A DNA stretch of 64,000 nucleotides from Rossellomorea sp. SC111 (GTDB lineage: Bacteria; Bacillota; Bacilli; Bacillales; Bacillaceae_B): NCBI RefSeq assembly GCF_024733565.1, contig NZ_JANIOC010000008.1, forward strand, positions 62,001-126,000, given 5' to 3'. A model generated the notes under the pieces. That model saw only the letters and a list, made by a program, of their open reading frames with translations, ran no database searches and had not been told where the DNA came from. Of this stretch, positions 40,739-49,908 are shown in pieces. Position numbers and translations under genes: made by a program. How positions within the stretch are numbered: the stretch's first letter is position 1; each line of letters starts with the position of its first letter.

Positions 40739-40960
40739 AGGTGCTCGCTTTCCGCGGGACGTTAGTTGAGCCTCCTCGGGCTATGCCCTGCGGGGTCTCA
40801 AGATCCAGCTCTGGCGGCTAGCCCCTCGAGGTCATAAGCAAAATGGTCCAAGAAGGCAAAAGAACGCCTTCTTAGCCCATTCAACTTATGCTTGTCGGGT
40901 CTGAACGAGCCGCCTCCGCTTTTCGTACTTTCCAGCGTTTCCAGCAGGAGTCGAGCACCT
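40739..40960 (+). repeat. GC-rich repeat copy A2, split by an insertion
   Basis: Same inverted ends as A1: AGGTGCTCG (40739-40747) and CGAGCACCT (40952-40960), with CGCTTTCCGCGG, GAGCCTCCTC and GGGGTCTC on the left and GCAGGAGTC on the right. The two halves are separated by a 126-bp foreign segment at 40801-40926; removing it restores an A1-like element of 96 bp. Confidence 0.9.
40801..40926. mobile_element. 126-bp element C nested in repeat A2
   Basis: Inserted between CTCA (to 40800) and ACTTTCC (from 40927), which are contiguous in A1. Ends carry an imperfect inverted repeat with the shared core GGCGGCT (5' side) / AGCCGCC (3' side). The centre is the hairpin AAGAAGGC-AAAAGAAC-GCCTTCTT. 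No ORF, so non-autonomous. Type is inferred from the clean junction, not from a known family. Confidence 0.65.
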
Positions 40961-41107
40961 TCACCTTCAACCAACTGACCGAGTTAAATTTTCTACTAGT
41001 AAAAATATAGTCGACTGAATACCATCAGTTTAAAGTATTAAGAGGCAATGCAAGTGAATTGTATTAGTGGTTATTTTCTTTAACTTAGTTTCATATCATT
41101 TCACAAA

Positions 41108-41240
41108 GCTCTGTCAGATTAGGCTTAGTTAAAGGGTGAGGGGAACTGCGTAGACTCCTACGGAAAACGGGCTCGGCCGAACGTCCCTGGAAAGCGGAGC
41201 AGTTCCCCTCACTCTGTAGCATACATTAAGTTGGCAGAGC
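41108..41240 (-). repeat. GC-rich repeat copy B2, internally deleted
   Basis: Ends GCTCTGTC (41108-41115) and GGCAGAGC (41233-41240) correspond to those of B1, and both contain GAGGGGAACTGCGTAGACTC and a closing GTTCCCC. The middle blocks GAGACCCC and GAGGAGGCTC of B1 are missing, making B2 33 bp shorter. It begins 147 bp after A2, against 151 bp between A1 and B1. Confidence 0.85.
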
Positions 41241-41435
41241 ATTTGCAAATCATTGTCAACATAAAATGACGACAATCTATGTGTGAGAAAAACTGAAACA
41301 CCATAATCATAAAAATTCACTGTCATTGAGTAATTTTTCCTAAAATAAAGGGATATTATTGGCGTTGGTAGGGTATTTAGACTTAGTATATAGGTATGGG
41401 TATTTATTGACGTTACAGGGGAAGGAAGAGATGTT

Positions 41436-42464
41436 ATGCAATACGCATGTGCGAACTGTGGAATAGAGATGGAATATCATGAGGCAGGGTTTTTATTTTT
41501 ACATAACGAAAAAGGGTTGGACTTACCGCTGACAGGATCAGGTGATAGGACAGAAGAAGGCTTGTATGTTTTGCCATATGACAATCTTGATGACCTTTAT
41601 GAAAAATTATCAGAAATAGAAACCACATTAGTGAATGAAGGATGGACATGCAGCTTTAATTGTACAGAAAAGCCCGGTCCCTTCCGTCCCTCAAAAGAAT
41701 TCATGGATTTAATTAAATATAGAGAAATGGTAAAGCTGATTCAGGGGGGGCAATTTAAGAGCCATCTTCAGCCTATCATCGATCTTGGCGATTTCAGTCT
41801 TTTTGGCTATGAATCGCTCTTACGGTCAAATAGTGGCAATAAGCGCATCAATCCAGGGGAGTTGTTCGAAGCCGCCTCGCGAACTGGTTTTCATTCCATG
41901 TTGGATCAGAAGGCGAGGAAATCAGCCATCGAGTCCAGGCAGGGCCAAGTGGATCCTGGTACGAAGAGCTTTATCAATTTTCTTCCTTCCACGATTTATA
42001 ACCCTGAATTTTGTTTGCGCCATACGTTCAAGATTGTGAAGGAATGCAATGTGAATCCTGAAGATCTCGTCTTCGAAGTGGTAGAAACAGAGAAGATTGC
42101 AGATGTAGATCACTTGCGCTCTGTTCTTGACGTATATAAGAGAGAAGGCATGAAAGTCGCCCTTGATGACGTAGGTTCAGGTTTTGCAACGGTTGAAATG
42201 TTAAGCCTGCTTCAGCCGGACTATGTAAAGATCGATCGATCCTTCATCAATCACTGTGATCGTGATGACGATAATCAGGCATTTTTACGTAAAGTGATGA
42301 AGATTGCCGGAGAATTGGACATATTGGTCCTGGCAGAAGGGGTTGAGAGAAAAGAAGAATTACTTTTCTGTAAAGATATCGGGATCCACTATGCACAAGG
42401 CTATTTCATAGGAAAACCACAAGAAGAAGCGATGGAACCATTTGCTGAAACTCAATTCGTTTAA
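41436..42464 (+). CDS. EAL domain protein (c-di-GMP phosphodiesterase-like)
   Basis: A 342-residue soluble protein with an N-terminal Cys region (CANCG at 5-9 and CSFNC near 70, a possible zinc site) and an EAL domain from about 100 on. The signature reads ESL (YESLLR) instead of EAL; the other catalytic positions are present: Asn in INFLP, Glu in VFEVVETE, DDVGSG, Lys in YVKIDRSF, Glu in LAEGVE and AQGYFIGKP. Activity is therefore plausible. ATG follows GGGGAAGGAAGAG. With the GGDEF protein at 36194 it may set local c-di-GMP levels (inference). Confidence 0.88.
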   Translation: MQYACANCGIEMEYHEAGFLFLHNEKGLDLPLTGSGDRTEEGLYVLPYDNLDDLYEKLSEIETTLVNEGWTCSFNCTEKPGPFRPSKEFMDLIKYREMVKLIQGGQFKSHLQPIIDLGDFSLFGYESLLRSNSGNKRINPGELFEAASRTGFHSMLDQKARKSAIESRQGQVDPGTKSFINFLPSTIYNPEFCLRHTFKIVKECNVNPEDLVFEVVETEKIADVDHLRSVLDVYKREGMKVALDDVGSGFATVEMLSLLQPDYVKIDRSFINHCDRDDDNQAFLRKVMKIAGELDILVLAEGVERKEELLFCKDIGIHYAQGYFIGKPQEEAMEPFAETQFV

Positions 42465-42469
42465 TAGAC

Positions 42470-42503
42470 AAGCCCTTCCCAATAATTACGGGAGGGCTTT
42501 TAT
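42470..42503 (+). terminator. Terminator of EAL gene
   Basis: AAGCCCTTCCC and GGGAGGGCTTTT with a loop of nine bases. Confidence 0.85.
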
Positions 42504-42547
42504 TTGTAATGGGATCCTTCCAAGGCAAAGGAGAACGAAATAGTTCC

Positions 42548-42575
42548 TTGACAAATTCAAATGAAATGATAATAT
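42548..42575 (+). promoter_or_regulatory. Promoter of the T-box leader
   Basis: TTGACA (42548-42553), 16-bp spacer, TAATAT (42570-42575); transcription would start about 20 bp before the T-box stem I. Confidence 0.6.
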
Positions 42576-42599
42576 ATTACTATAAATTACTTTAGTGCA

Positions 42600-42937
42600 T
42601 AAAAGCTTAAAAGCGTTTAAGAGTGAAAGAGTAACGAGAACCTTAAACAATCAATCACATATTCATTGTCTTGAACAACGCAGTAGGAATAAGTGAGACA
42701 GCAATCAGAGACTGGACGTCAGCTGGAAGTCCAGGTCCGCTTCTTTCTGAATTACATTGTTTATGAATTCTCTAAGTGATTAGGGGGTTTATCAAGAGAC
42801 AACCTTTATGAAGTGGAAATAAATCAGGTTATGTCTTGGATCAGTCGATCTTATGCTAGCCATGGGTTTATTTCAATTAGGGTGGTAACGCGGAGAATTC
42901 TTCGTCCCTATCGGGGATGGAGGGTTCTTTTTGTTAT
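42600..42937 (+). ncRNA. T-box leader, probably tyrosine-specific
   Basis: The T-box core AGGGTGGTAACGCGG lies at 42879-42893 and is followed by the competing terminator (TCGTCCCTATCGGGGATGG, then GGGTTCTTTTT). Stem I spans roughly 42640-42765; its specifier loop contains GAATTACA, where the trinucleotide followed by a purine is TAC (42753-42755), the Tyr codon; TTA (Leu) is the alternative reading. A Tyr specifier fits known T-box control of NhaC-type transporters such as YheL. Confidence 0.85.
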
Positions 42938-42981
42938 AAAATCCTATTTCGGTCACATAGCTCACAGAAGGAAGTGTTAAC

Positions 42982-44391
42982 ATGTTAAACATTCATAGCG
43001 TTCATAAACCGTCCGTTAAAGAAGCATCTACAGTATTACTTGTTGTACTGGGAATCATCAGTGTCAGCATTATCGGAGTGGGAGCGGTCCCTCATATTCC
43101 GATCATACTTTCCCTCTTCTTTTTGATGGTTTATGGGTTGGTACGCAAAGTGGAGTTCAAAGAAATTGAAAAGGGGATGATTGCCGGTGCGCAGGGTGGA
43201 TTAGGTGCCATTCTCTTATTTTTCTTTATTGGACTGCTTGTAAGCAGCTGGTTGATCAGTGGGACCATTCCCACGTTAATGTTTTACGGGTTTGAATTTG
43301 TCACTCCACATTATTTTTATGCGATTGCCTTTTTACTCACATCCTTAAGCGGAGTAGCAATCGGAAGCTCACTGACAACGGCGGCAACCATTGGTGTAGC
43401 GTTAATCGGAATCGGTGAGGCTATGGGTTTATCCATGTCAATCACAGCGGGTGCGATCGTTTCAGGTGCCTTTTTTGGAGATAAGATGTCCCCTTTATCG
43501 GATACAACCAACCTTGCGTCATCCATCGTCAAGGTGGATCTGTTCACCCATATTCGAAATATGGCCTGGACGACCGTACCCGCCTTTATCATTACATTGA
43601 TTGTATTTGGTGTCCTTTCGCCCGGGACCAGTAAGGTCAATCTGTCCGAGCTTGATGCGTTGCAGGAAGGTTTAATGCAGACCGGACTGATCCACTGGTA
43701 CAGCTTAGTTCCTTTAGTGTTGCTGGTGGTACTGATCGTATACAAAACACCTGCATTATTCACACTTGCCATTACGATTGCCGTCTCTGTGTTATTATCT
43801 TTTTTCCACGGGACGTTAGCGGTAAATGAATTATTCCAGGTACTGTTCGAAGGTTTTACATCGAAGACTGGGGTGGAATCCGTTGACTCGCTTTTATCAA
43901 GAGGGGGAGTGAACAGCATGATGTTTACCATTTCCCTTGTCATTCTCTCACTGAGTCTAGGAGGATTACTATTTAAACTTGGAATCATCCCGGCGTTGCT
44001 CCACAAGGTGTCTGCTGTCATTCAATCTGAAAGACGAACGATTCTTTCCACTGCACTATCAGCGATCGGTATCAATCTTGTGGTAGGGGAGCAATACTTA
44101 TCCATTCTATTGACGGGTGAAGCTTTTCAATCTCAATACAAAAAATTGGGTCTTCACCCAAAAACCTTATCCCGGACATTGGAAGATGCAGGAACTGTCG
44201 TGAATCCCCTTGTTCCATGGAGTGTGTGCGGAATATTCCTTACAGATGTGTTAGGTGTTTCCACGATTGAATATTTACCATTTGCGGTGTTCTGCCTGAT
44301 TTCTCCGGTCATCACTATCCTATATGGTTTCACAGGATGGACCATCGAGAAAGAGAAAACGGAGAACAACCCTGCTATATCAAATTCGTAA
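42982..44391 (+). CDS. NhaC family Na+/H+ antiporter-like transporter
   Basis: Integral membrane protein of 469 residues with 11-12 membrane segments. NhaC family motifs are SLTTAATIGVALIGIGEAMG, SGAFFGDKMSPLSDTTNLAS and, near the C-terminus, EDAGTVVNPLVPWSVCG. Annotated as antiporter by family, but because a T-box with a probable Tyr specifier precedes it, it more likely imports or exchanges tyrosine (inference supported by published T-box regulon reconstructions for YheL). ATG after GAAGGAAG. Ends in a long hairpin shared with the next, convergent gene. Confidence 0.9.
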   Translation: MLNIHSVHKPSVKEASTVLLVVLGIISVSIIGVGAVPHIPIILSLFFLMVYGLVRKVEFKEIEKGMIAGAQGGLGAILLFFFIGLLVSSWLISGTIPTLMFYGFEFVTPHYFYAIAFLLTSLSGVAIGSSLTTAATIGVALIGIGEAMGLSMSITAGAIVSGAFFGDKMSPLSDTTNLASSIVKVDLFTHIRNMAWTTVPAFIITLIVFGVLSPGTSKVNLSELDALQEGLMQTGLIHWYSLVPLVLLVVLIVYKTPALFTLAITIAVSVLLSFFHGTLAVNELFQVLFEGFTSKTGVESVDSLLSRGGVNSMMFTISLVILSLSLGGLLFKLGIIPALLHKVSAVIQSERRTILSTALSAIGINLVVGEQYLSILLTGEAFQSQYKKLGLHPKTLSRTLEDAGTVVNPLVPWSVCGIFLTDVLGVSTIEYLPFAVFCLISPVITILYGFTGWTIEKEKTENNPAISNS

Positions 44392-44396
44392 CAATC

Positions 44397-44467
44397 AAGG
44401 ACTGTCAGTCTTAATGATTCACTCTCTTACTGTGAGGATGATTCATTTTGAGGACAGTCCTTTTTGT
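44397..44467. terminator. Long bidirectional terminator after the NhaC gene
   Basis: AAGGACTGTC at 44397 pairs with GACAGTCCTT near 44455-44464, with ATGATTCA/TGAATCAT inside, and T5 on the right. It extends over the end of the convergent membrane protein gene. Confidence 0.75.
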
Positions 44468-45315
44468 TGCATTTCTCTATATGTGTCAAAATAACGCTGG
44501 TAATATTGGCTCCCTGTAGATATCATGAATAAATGAAATAGGGGGAGTACCGCGATCATCGCTGGATTGTTAAGCAATAATACACCTTCCCGTACCATAA
44601 ATACTTCAACGGTCAAGAGAAAAAGGATACTCCCTAATGTATATTTCCAATCGCAGTTTCTAAAAAAAATTACTAAACTATAAAAGTACGTCGTGAACCA
44701 AATGTATATGGCATTCCCTGCGATCAAATCCCTGACAGGATTCGAAAAATGATTCAGGGGAACGATATATAGATTCAGCAGGGAAGACAAAATCCAGGCG
44801 AAAGAAAGGGAAATGGTAGAGAGTGCAAAGTACAAAGTGATGAAATGAACATAATGATTCGAAGACTCCTCAAGAACCTTCCACCATGTTTTTGCCAGTA
44901 TGACTGAAATAATGAGGAAAAAAGTTGTATAATACGATTTCCACCAATGATGTTCGTATAAATTTATGTGTATGAACCACGTTTCAATAAGGAAGAAGAC
45001 ACTGATGATGACCGCAATTCTCCATGCCGGCAAGCGGTACAGCACAACGTACGTGATGGCAACAGGAACAGAAAATGCCTGTGAACTGATTGACCCCAGG
45101 ACGCTGTCATTGTAATTATTCGATAAAATATGGGGATGATACGTATAGCTATTAAATAATACAAATATGACATATTCAAATACATAGGCCAACCCGGAAA
45201 TGAAAAGCCAAAATAGGATGATCCTGCCATAAATTTGACGATTCCTCATCACAATGAAAAATAGTGCGAAAATGCTGAATAGACTAAGGAATACAAAGGG
45301 AACCCAGTTCGCCAT
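44443..45315 (-). CDS. Polytopic membrane protein of unknown function
   Basis: A 290-residue protein with about eight or nine hydrophobic segments spread over its length and only short hydrophilic loops. Noticeable are an aromatic cluster (LYEHHWWKSYYTTFF near residue 128) and a Cys-free core. No family is recognised. The HHWW cluster recalls the HHGWHFGW of the CBO0543-like protein at 55696, but that similarity is too short to assign. Start ATG 45315 with AGGAGC upstream. It stands alone between the NhaC gene and the divergent RND pump. Confidence 0.65.
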   Translation of the reverse strand: MANWVPFVFLSLFSIFALFFIVMRNRQIYGRIILFWLFISGLAYVFEYVIFVLFNSYTYHPHILSNNYNDSVLGSISSQAFSVPVAITYVVLYRLPAWRIAVIISVFFLIETWFIHINLYEHHWWKSYYTTFFLIISVILAKTWWKVLEESSNHYVHFITLYFALSTISLSFAWILSSLLNLYIVPLNHFSNPVRDLIAGNAIYIWFTTYFYSLVIFFRNCDWKYTLGSILFLLTVEVFMVREGVLLLNNPAMIAVLPLFHLFMISTGSQYYQRYFDTYREMQQKGLSSK

Positions 45316-45513
45316 TTTAATGCTCCTTACGTTACAGTATAAAAATAGTGTACACCGATAGGATGGAATTATTTATTTTTATAGAAAATAATCGATATTT
45401 AGTATTCACAGACGCTTTAATATTGAAGGATCTTCCTGAAGAGACTATAGTTAACAGTAACTCCTTCCAAACCATAATGAACGCTGTATACATATAGAAA
45501 GGGGAGCACTTCA

Positions 45514-48500
45514 TTGAAAATTAGTGATTTTTCCATACGACGACCGGTGTTCACCATTGTCACCATGTTGCTTATCCTTATTCTGGGAGGAGTCTCCCTC
45601 CTTAGGATCCCATTGAAGCTCATCCCGGACCTAAATCCTCCCGTAGGTGTCGTGGTGACCAATTATCCTGGAGCGGGTCCCCAGGAGGTGGTGGAGAAGG
45701 TAACAAAACCACTTGAAGAAAGCCTTTCCACTCTGCCGGGAATGAAGAACCTTCAATCGACTTCAAGGGAAGGTTCGAACTTTATTCTCCTTGAATTTTC
45801 ATGGTCGACCTCCATTGATGAGATTGAAAATGATGTCCTGCAACGCTTAGATCAAACTCCACTTCCTGAGGGGGCTGAGAATCCCAGGTTTCTCAAATTT
45901 GACCCTGCCCAGTTCCCGATCATTCAATTTTCTTTACGGGAAGAAGGGGACGAGTCCCATTTAAAGGCACTATCCGAGAATTTGAAACAGGAACTGACAC
46001 GAGTGGAAGGTGTTGCGAATGTAAATGTTTCAGGTTCATTAACGGACGAAGTGGTCATCGAACTGAATCAGCAAGCATTGAAAGATAATCGTCTAAGTCA
46101 AGGGGATGTGGTCAACTCTATCCGCGCTAACAATGTGACAGCTCCAGGAGATACGATCGAGACGGATGGACAAACATTGACCACTAGAGTAGTAAGCAAA
46201 CTCCAGTCCGTGGATGAATTGAAGGGATTGGTCCTTCAAGTGAATCCTCAAACAGGAAAGAAGATTAAGCTTTCTGATGTTGCGAAAGTTGAACAGAGAA
46301 AGCAGGATACAAACACAATCACACGAGCAAACGAAGAATCTGCCATCCTGTTCAGTGTGCTGCAGCAATCAGATGCTAACACCGCTTCCGTATCGAAAGC
46401 GTTTCAAAAGGAACTGGACCGCCTCCTTAAACAGGATCAATATAAATCAATCAAAGCTGATATCCTGTTCGATCAGGGGGATTACATTACCCAAGCCATC
46501 GGAAATATCGCCAATTCCCTCCTGATAGGTGGAGCCTTTGCAATGCTTGTGCTCTTCTTATTTTTGAAAAATGTAAAAAGTCCCCTTATCATCGGGGTGG
46601 CCATTCCTTATTCAGTCATTGTTACATTTGTCCTTATGTTTTTTGCTGATTTTGCATTGAATATCATGACTTTAGGAGCCCTGGCTCTTGGGATTGGGAT
46701 GCTGGTGGATAATGCGATAGTAGTCATTGAGAATATTTATCGCCATTTATCCCTGGGGAAAAATCCGAAGGAAGCTGCAAGTATGGGAGCAAAAGAAGTA
46801 GGAGGAGCCATCACCGCTTCAACCTTGACTACTATAGCGGTATTTCTGCCGGTCGTCTTTATATCCGGTTTACTGGGAGAATTGTTTACTGAATTTGCCT
46901 TGACGATTTCTTTTAGTTTATTGGCTTCACTTGTTGTGGCGTTGACAGTTATACCGATGCTTGCAAGCAGACTCTTGAAGAAACCAAAAGGGAACATCGA
47001 AGCAAAGCGTAGGCGTTCTAAGAGCCGAAACACATTTGCCAGGTCGGTTAAATGGGCGCTTCGTCACCGGTTCATTGTATTATTCATCACTCTCATTACC
47101 TTAGTGGGTGGCGGACTTGGCCTTACGACGGTAGGGACGCAGTTTTTACCACCAACTGATGAAGGGTTTTTCAACATAAGGGTCGAATTGGATAATGGGG
47201 CTTCCGTCGATGAGACCAATAAAGTCGTCAAAGCGATCGAAGACAGGTTGGAGAAAGAAAAAGATGTCGATGTCTTCGTTAGTCTTGTGGGTACCACCCA
47301 GGAACAATCATTTAGAGGAAGTGGGAAAGGGAATATTGCAGAAGTTTATGTGAAAATGGTGCCTCTCGATGAGCGGGAGAGTTCTATTTTCAGCTTTGCG
47401 GATGAAGTAAAGCCTGAAGTGGAAAAAGCTGCACAGAAGGTAAATAAATCTGCTGAAGTTTCCTTTAACTTACAATCGACATCCGGCTCCAGTCCTCAAA
47501 CCTTGACGTTTAATTTGAGAGATACGGACCAGAATCGACTGAACGATTCCGTCGATACGTTATTCGACTCTTTAAAAGGCATGAAGGATGTCACAGAAGT
47601 TTCAACAGATCAGATGGAGACGGTGAAAGAAGTCCAAATGAAGGTGAACCGGGAGAAAGCTCTTAAACAAGGTTTGGCACCTGCTCAAATCGGGACACTG
47701 GTTCAAGATGTAACCCGGGGGGTCCTGACTACCCAAATGGTCACAGGGTCTTCTGATGTCATCAATGTGCTCGTTCAATATGACAGGAACATCACCGAAA
47801 ATCTTGATTCTTTAAAGAAACTTCTCATTCCAAATGGACAAGGAAAGTATATTCAATTAAACTCCGTCGTCGACTTTTCCATTGAAGATGGACCTGTCAG
47901 CATTCAAAGAATTGACCAGCAGCATGCCGTTCAATTTACACTCAACTATTCGTCCTCAACCAATCTTGGGGCCATTTCGAAAGCGGTTGATGAGAAAATC
48001 GAAACACTGGATCTTCCAACCGAGACATTGGTTTCGTTCAGTGGGGACAGAGAGCTACTTGAGGACTCCATTGATGACATGGTCCTGGCTCTTGGACTTG
48101 CCATCGTGCTTGTCTATATGGTCATGGCTGCACAATTCGAGTCATTTAAATATCCGTTTGTCATCATGTTTACTGTCCCACTCATGGTAATAGGTGTAGC
48201 AATCGCCTTGGCCATTACACAGACCCCTATCAGCATTTCAGCGATCATTGGAGTGATTGTACTGGCAGGTATCGTCGTCAACAATGCTATCGTCATTGTG
48301 GATTATATCAATCAGCGTAAAGAGGCGGGCACAGGCAGTTTTGACAGCATCGTCGAAGCGGTGCAGGACCGGGCAAGACCGATCTTCATGACGGCACTTA
48401 CGACGATACTCGGCCTATTGCCCCTGGCACTCGGGCTGGGTGAAGGTACCGAAATCAATCAGCCTATGGGCATTGCCGTCATTGGCGGTCTGATCAGCTC

Positions 48501-48603
48501 GACATTATTGACCATTTATGTCATACCGATCGTTTACAGCTTCTTTGATTCAGAGACGAGAAGAATGAAGAAACGAAGAGAAACATACGAATATAAAGAT
48601 TAG
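45514..48603 (+). CDS. swrC: RND family efflux transporter permease (AcrB/SwrC-like)
   Basis: Resistance-nodulation-division pump of 1029 residues: two halves, each with one N-terminal TM (FSIRRPVFTIVTMLLILILG and the second near 515), a large porter domain, and a five-TM bundle. The proton-relay region is visible in LGIGMLVDNAIVVIENIYRH (paired residues after TM4). In Gram-positives the SwrC group confers surfactin self-resistance and swarming in B. subtilis. Start TTG with GAAAGGGGAG upstream. No membrane fusion or outer-membrane gene is nearby, as expected for Gram-positives. Symbol by similarity only. Confidence 0.93.
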   Translation: MKISDFSIRRPVFTIVTMLLILILGGVSLLRIPLKLIPDLNPPVGVVVTNYPGAGPQEVVEKVTKPLEESLSTLPGMKNLQSTSREGSNFILLEFSWSTSIDEIENDVLQRLDQTPLPEGAENPRFLKFDPAQFPIIQFSLREEGDESHLKALSENLKQELTRVEGVANVNVSGSLTDEVVIELNQQALKDNRLSQGDVVNSIRANNVTAPGDTIETDGQTLTTRVVSKLQSVDELKGLVLQVNPQTGKKIKLSDVAKVEQRKQDTNTITRANEESAILFSVLQQSDANTASVSKAFQKELDRLLKQDQYKSIKADILFDQGDYITQAIGNIANSLLIGGAFAMLVLFLFLKNVKSPLIIGVAIPYSVIVTFVLMFFADFALNIMTLGALALGIGMLVDNAIVVIENIYRHLSLGKNPKEAASMGAKEVGGAITASTLTTIAVFLPVVFISGLLGELFTEFALTISFSLLASLVVALTVIPMLASRLLKKPKGNIEAKRRRSKSRNTFARSVKWALRHRFIVLFITLITLVGGGLGLTTVGTQFLPPTDEGFFNIRVELDNGASVDETNKVVKAIEDRLEKEKDVDVFVSLVGTTQEQSFRGSGKGNIAEVYVKMVPLDERESSIFSFADEVKPEVEKAAQKVNKSAEVSFNLQSTSGSSPQTLTFNLRDTDQNRLNDSVDTLFDSLKGMKDVTEVSTDQMETVKEVQMKVNREKALKQGLAPAQIGTLVQDVTRGVLTTQMVTGSSDVINVLVQYDRNITENLDSLKKLLIPNGQGKYIQLNSVVDFSIEDGPVSIQRIDQQHAVQFTLNYSSSTNLGAISKAVDEKIETLDLPTETLVSFSGDRELLEDSIDDMVLALGLAIVLVYMVMAAQFESFKYPFVIMFTVPLMVIGVAIALAITQTPISISAIIGVIVLAGIVVNNAIVIVDYINQRKEAGTGSFDSIVEAVQDRARPIFMTALTTILGLLPLALGLGEGTEINQPMGIAVIGGLISSTLLTIYVIPIVYSFFDSETRRMKKRRETYEYKD

Positions 48604-48612
48604 AGCACACAA

Positions 48613-48688
48613 CGAGAGTTAACCCAATGCTAAGCAGTCGCCTCATACAATGATGAGGTGCGTTAGTGGAAAGGTTAGCTCTTTTTTT
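48613..48688 (+). terminator. Long-stem terminator after the RND gene
   Basis: GAGAGTTAACC pairs with GGTTAGCTCT, with an inner arm CTAAGCA..GCCTCAT/ATGAGG..TGCGTTAG, followed by T7. Confidence 0.8.
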
Positions 48689-48724
48689 ATCAACAAATAA
48701 TCGTCAAAAACGGGGGAGAAGATT

Positions 48725-49812
48725 TTGGGAAAAGGGATCTATTTGATTACGGGGTTTCCGGGCTTTTTAAGTCATAATATTGTTAAGAGTTACTCAAACA
48801 GGATAAAGTATCGAAACTATACTTACTTCACCTGAATCCAATGAGGAAGCAGGCGGAAGAAGGTATACGAAAACTGAGATTCTTATCAGATGCAGAGATC
48901 ATCCTTGTAGAAGGGGACATTACCCGAACGAATCTTGATATGCCAGAAGAGAACCTCATCGAGATCAGGGAGGAAGTGGAATATGTTTGGCACTTGGCAG
49001 CCATTTATGATCTTGCAGTTCCTCAGGATCTGGCACAGAAAATAAATGTAGAAGGCACACGTAAGGTCAATGATTTCTGTCAAACACTCACTGAATTAAA
49101 AAGATACGTGTATTTTTCCACTGCATTTATAGCTGGATCGCGTGAAGGAGAACTAATGGAGAATGAATTGATCTATCCTGAGCGCTTTCATAACTTCTAT
49201 GAACGTACTAAATATGAAGCAGAGGTCCTGGTGGATGAATTGAAGGACATACTGCCGGTTACGATCTTCCGCCCGGGTATCGTGAAAGGAAACTCAGAAA
49301 CCGGCGAGACAGTGAAGTTCGATGGACCATACTTTATTATGAATATGTTTAATCGATTATCTTTCCTGCCGTGGATTCCATTTCTAGGTGGGGGTACCTC
49401 TAATATAAATATTGTACCCGTCGAATACGTAGTGAAAGCATCCATTTATCTCGGCCATGAGAAGGCTGGGAGTGGAAAGACGTATCATCTGACCGATCCA
49501 GAACCACTGATGGTAAAGGAAGTGTATGAGCAGATTTTATGGCATATGTTAAAAAAGAAACCAAAGGGGAGCATTCCATTATCCCTTTCTAATTGGGCAC
49601 TCGGCTTCCGTTTTATTCGGCGTTATTTAAAAGTCGAACGGGAAGCATTGGACTATTTTACATTACAAAGTGAATTCAATTGCGAAAATGCCAGAAAAGA
49701 TCTGGAGGGGACATCGATAATATGCCCTTCCCTTTCCAGTCAGATCGAAAAAATGGTGGAGTTTTATCTTGAACACGCCTCTAATGAGCGATTGCATGTA
49801 AAGATTGATTAA
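48725..49812 (+). pseudogene. NAD-binding SDR/thioester-reductase-like gene with a frameshift
   Basis: The N-terminus is encoded from TTG 48725 behind GGGGGAGAAG: MGKGIYLITGFPGFLSHNIV (Rossmann T-G-F-P-G-F-L). After Lys at 48785-48787 the frame is lost: the continuation DKVSKLYLLHLNP followed by MRKQAEEGIRKLRF is read in the frame shifted by one base. A missing G (AAGAG where AAGGAG would give K-E-L-L-K) near 48788 explains this. The remaining 324 codons contain VWHLAAIYDLAV, VYFSTAFIAGS, YERTKYEAEVLV (Tyr/Lys) and IFRPGIVKG, a complete NAD_binding_4-type reductase. Either a recent pseudogene or a base-calling error. Confidence 0.8.
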
Positions 49813-49908
49813 AAGCGGAATGGAAACATTCTAAAGAGCAATCGTCGTAATAATTGGGAGAGATATGGTAAATATAAAGGGAGAAGCATCAATAGGAGGA
49901 ATCTCAAA

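Noticed and set aside
43317-44021. Minus-strand frame of 234 codons
   Set aside because: Antisense to the NhaC gene; no site and shadow-like composition.
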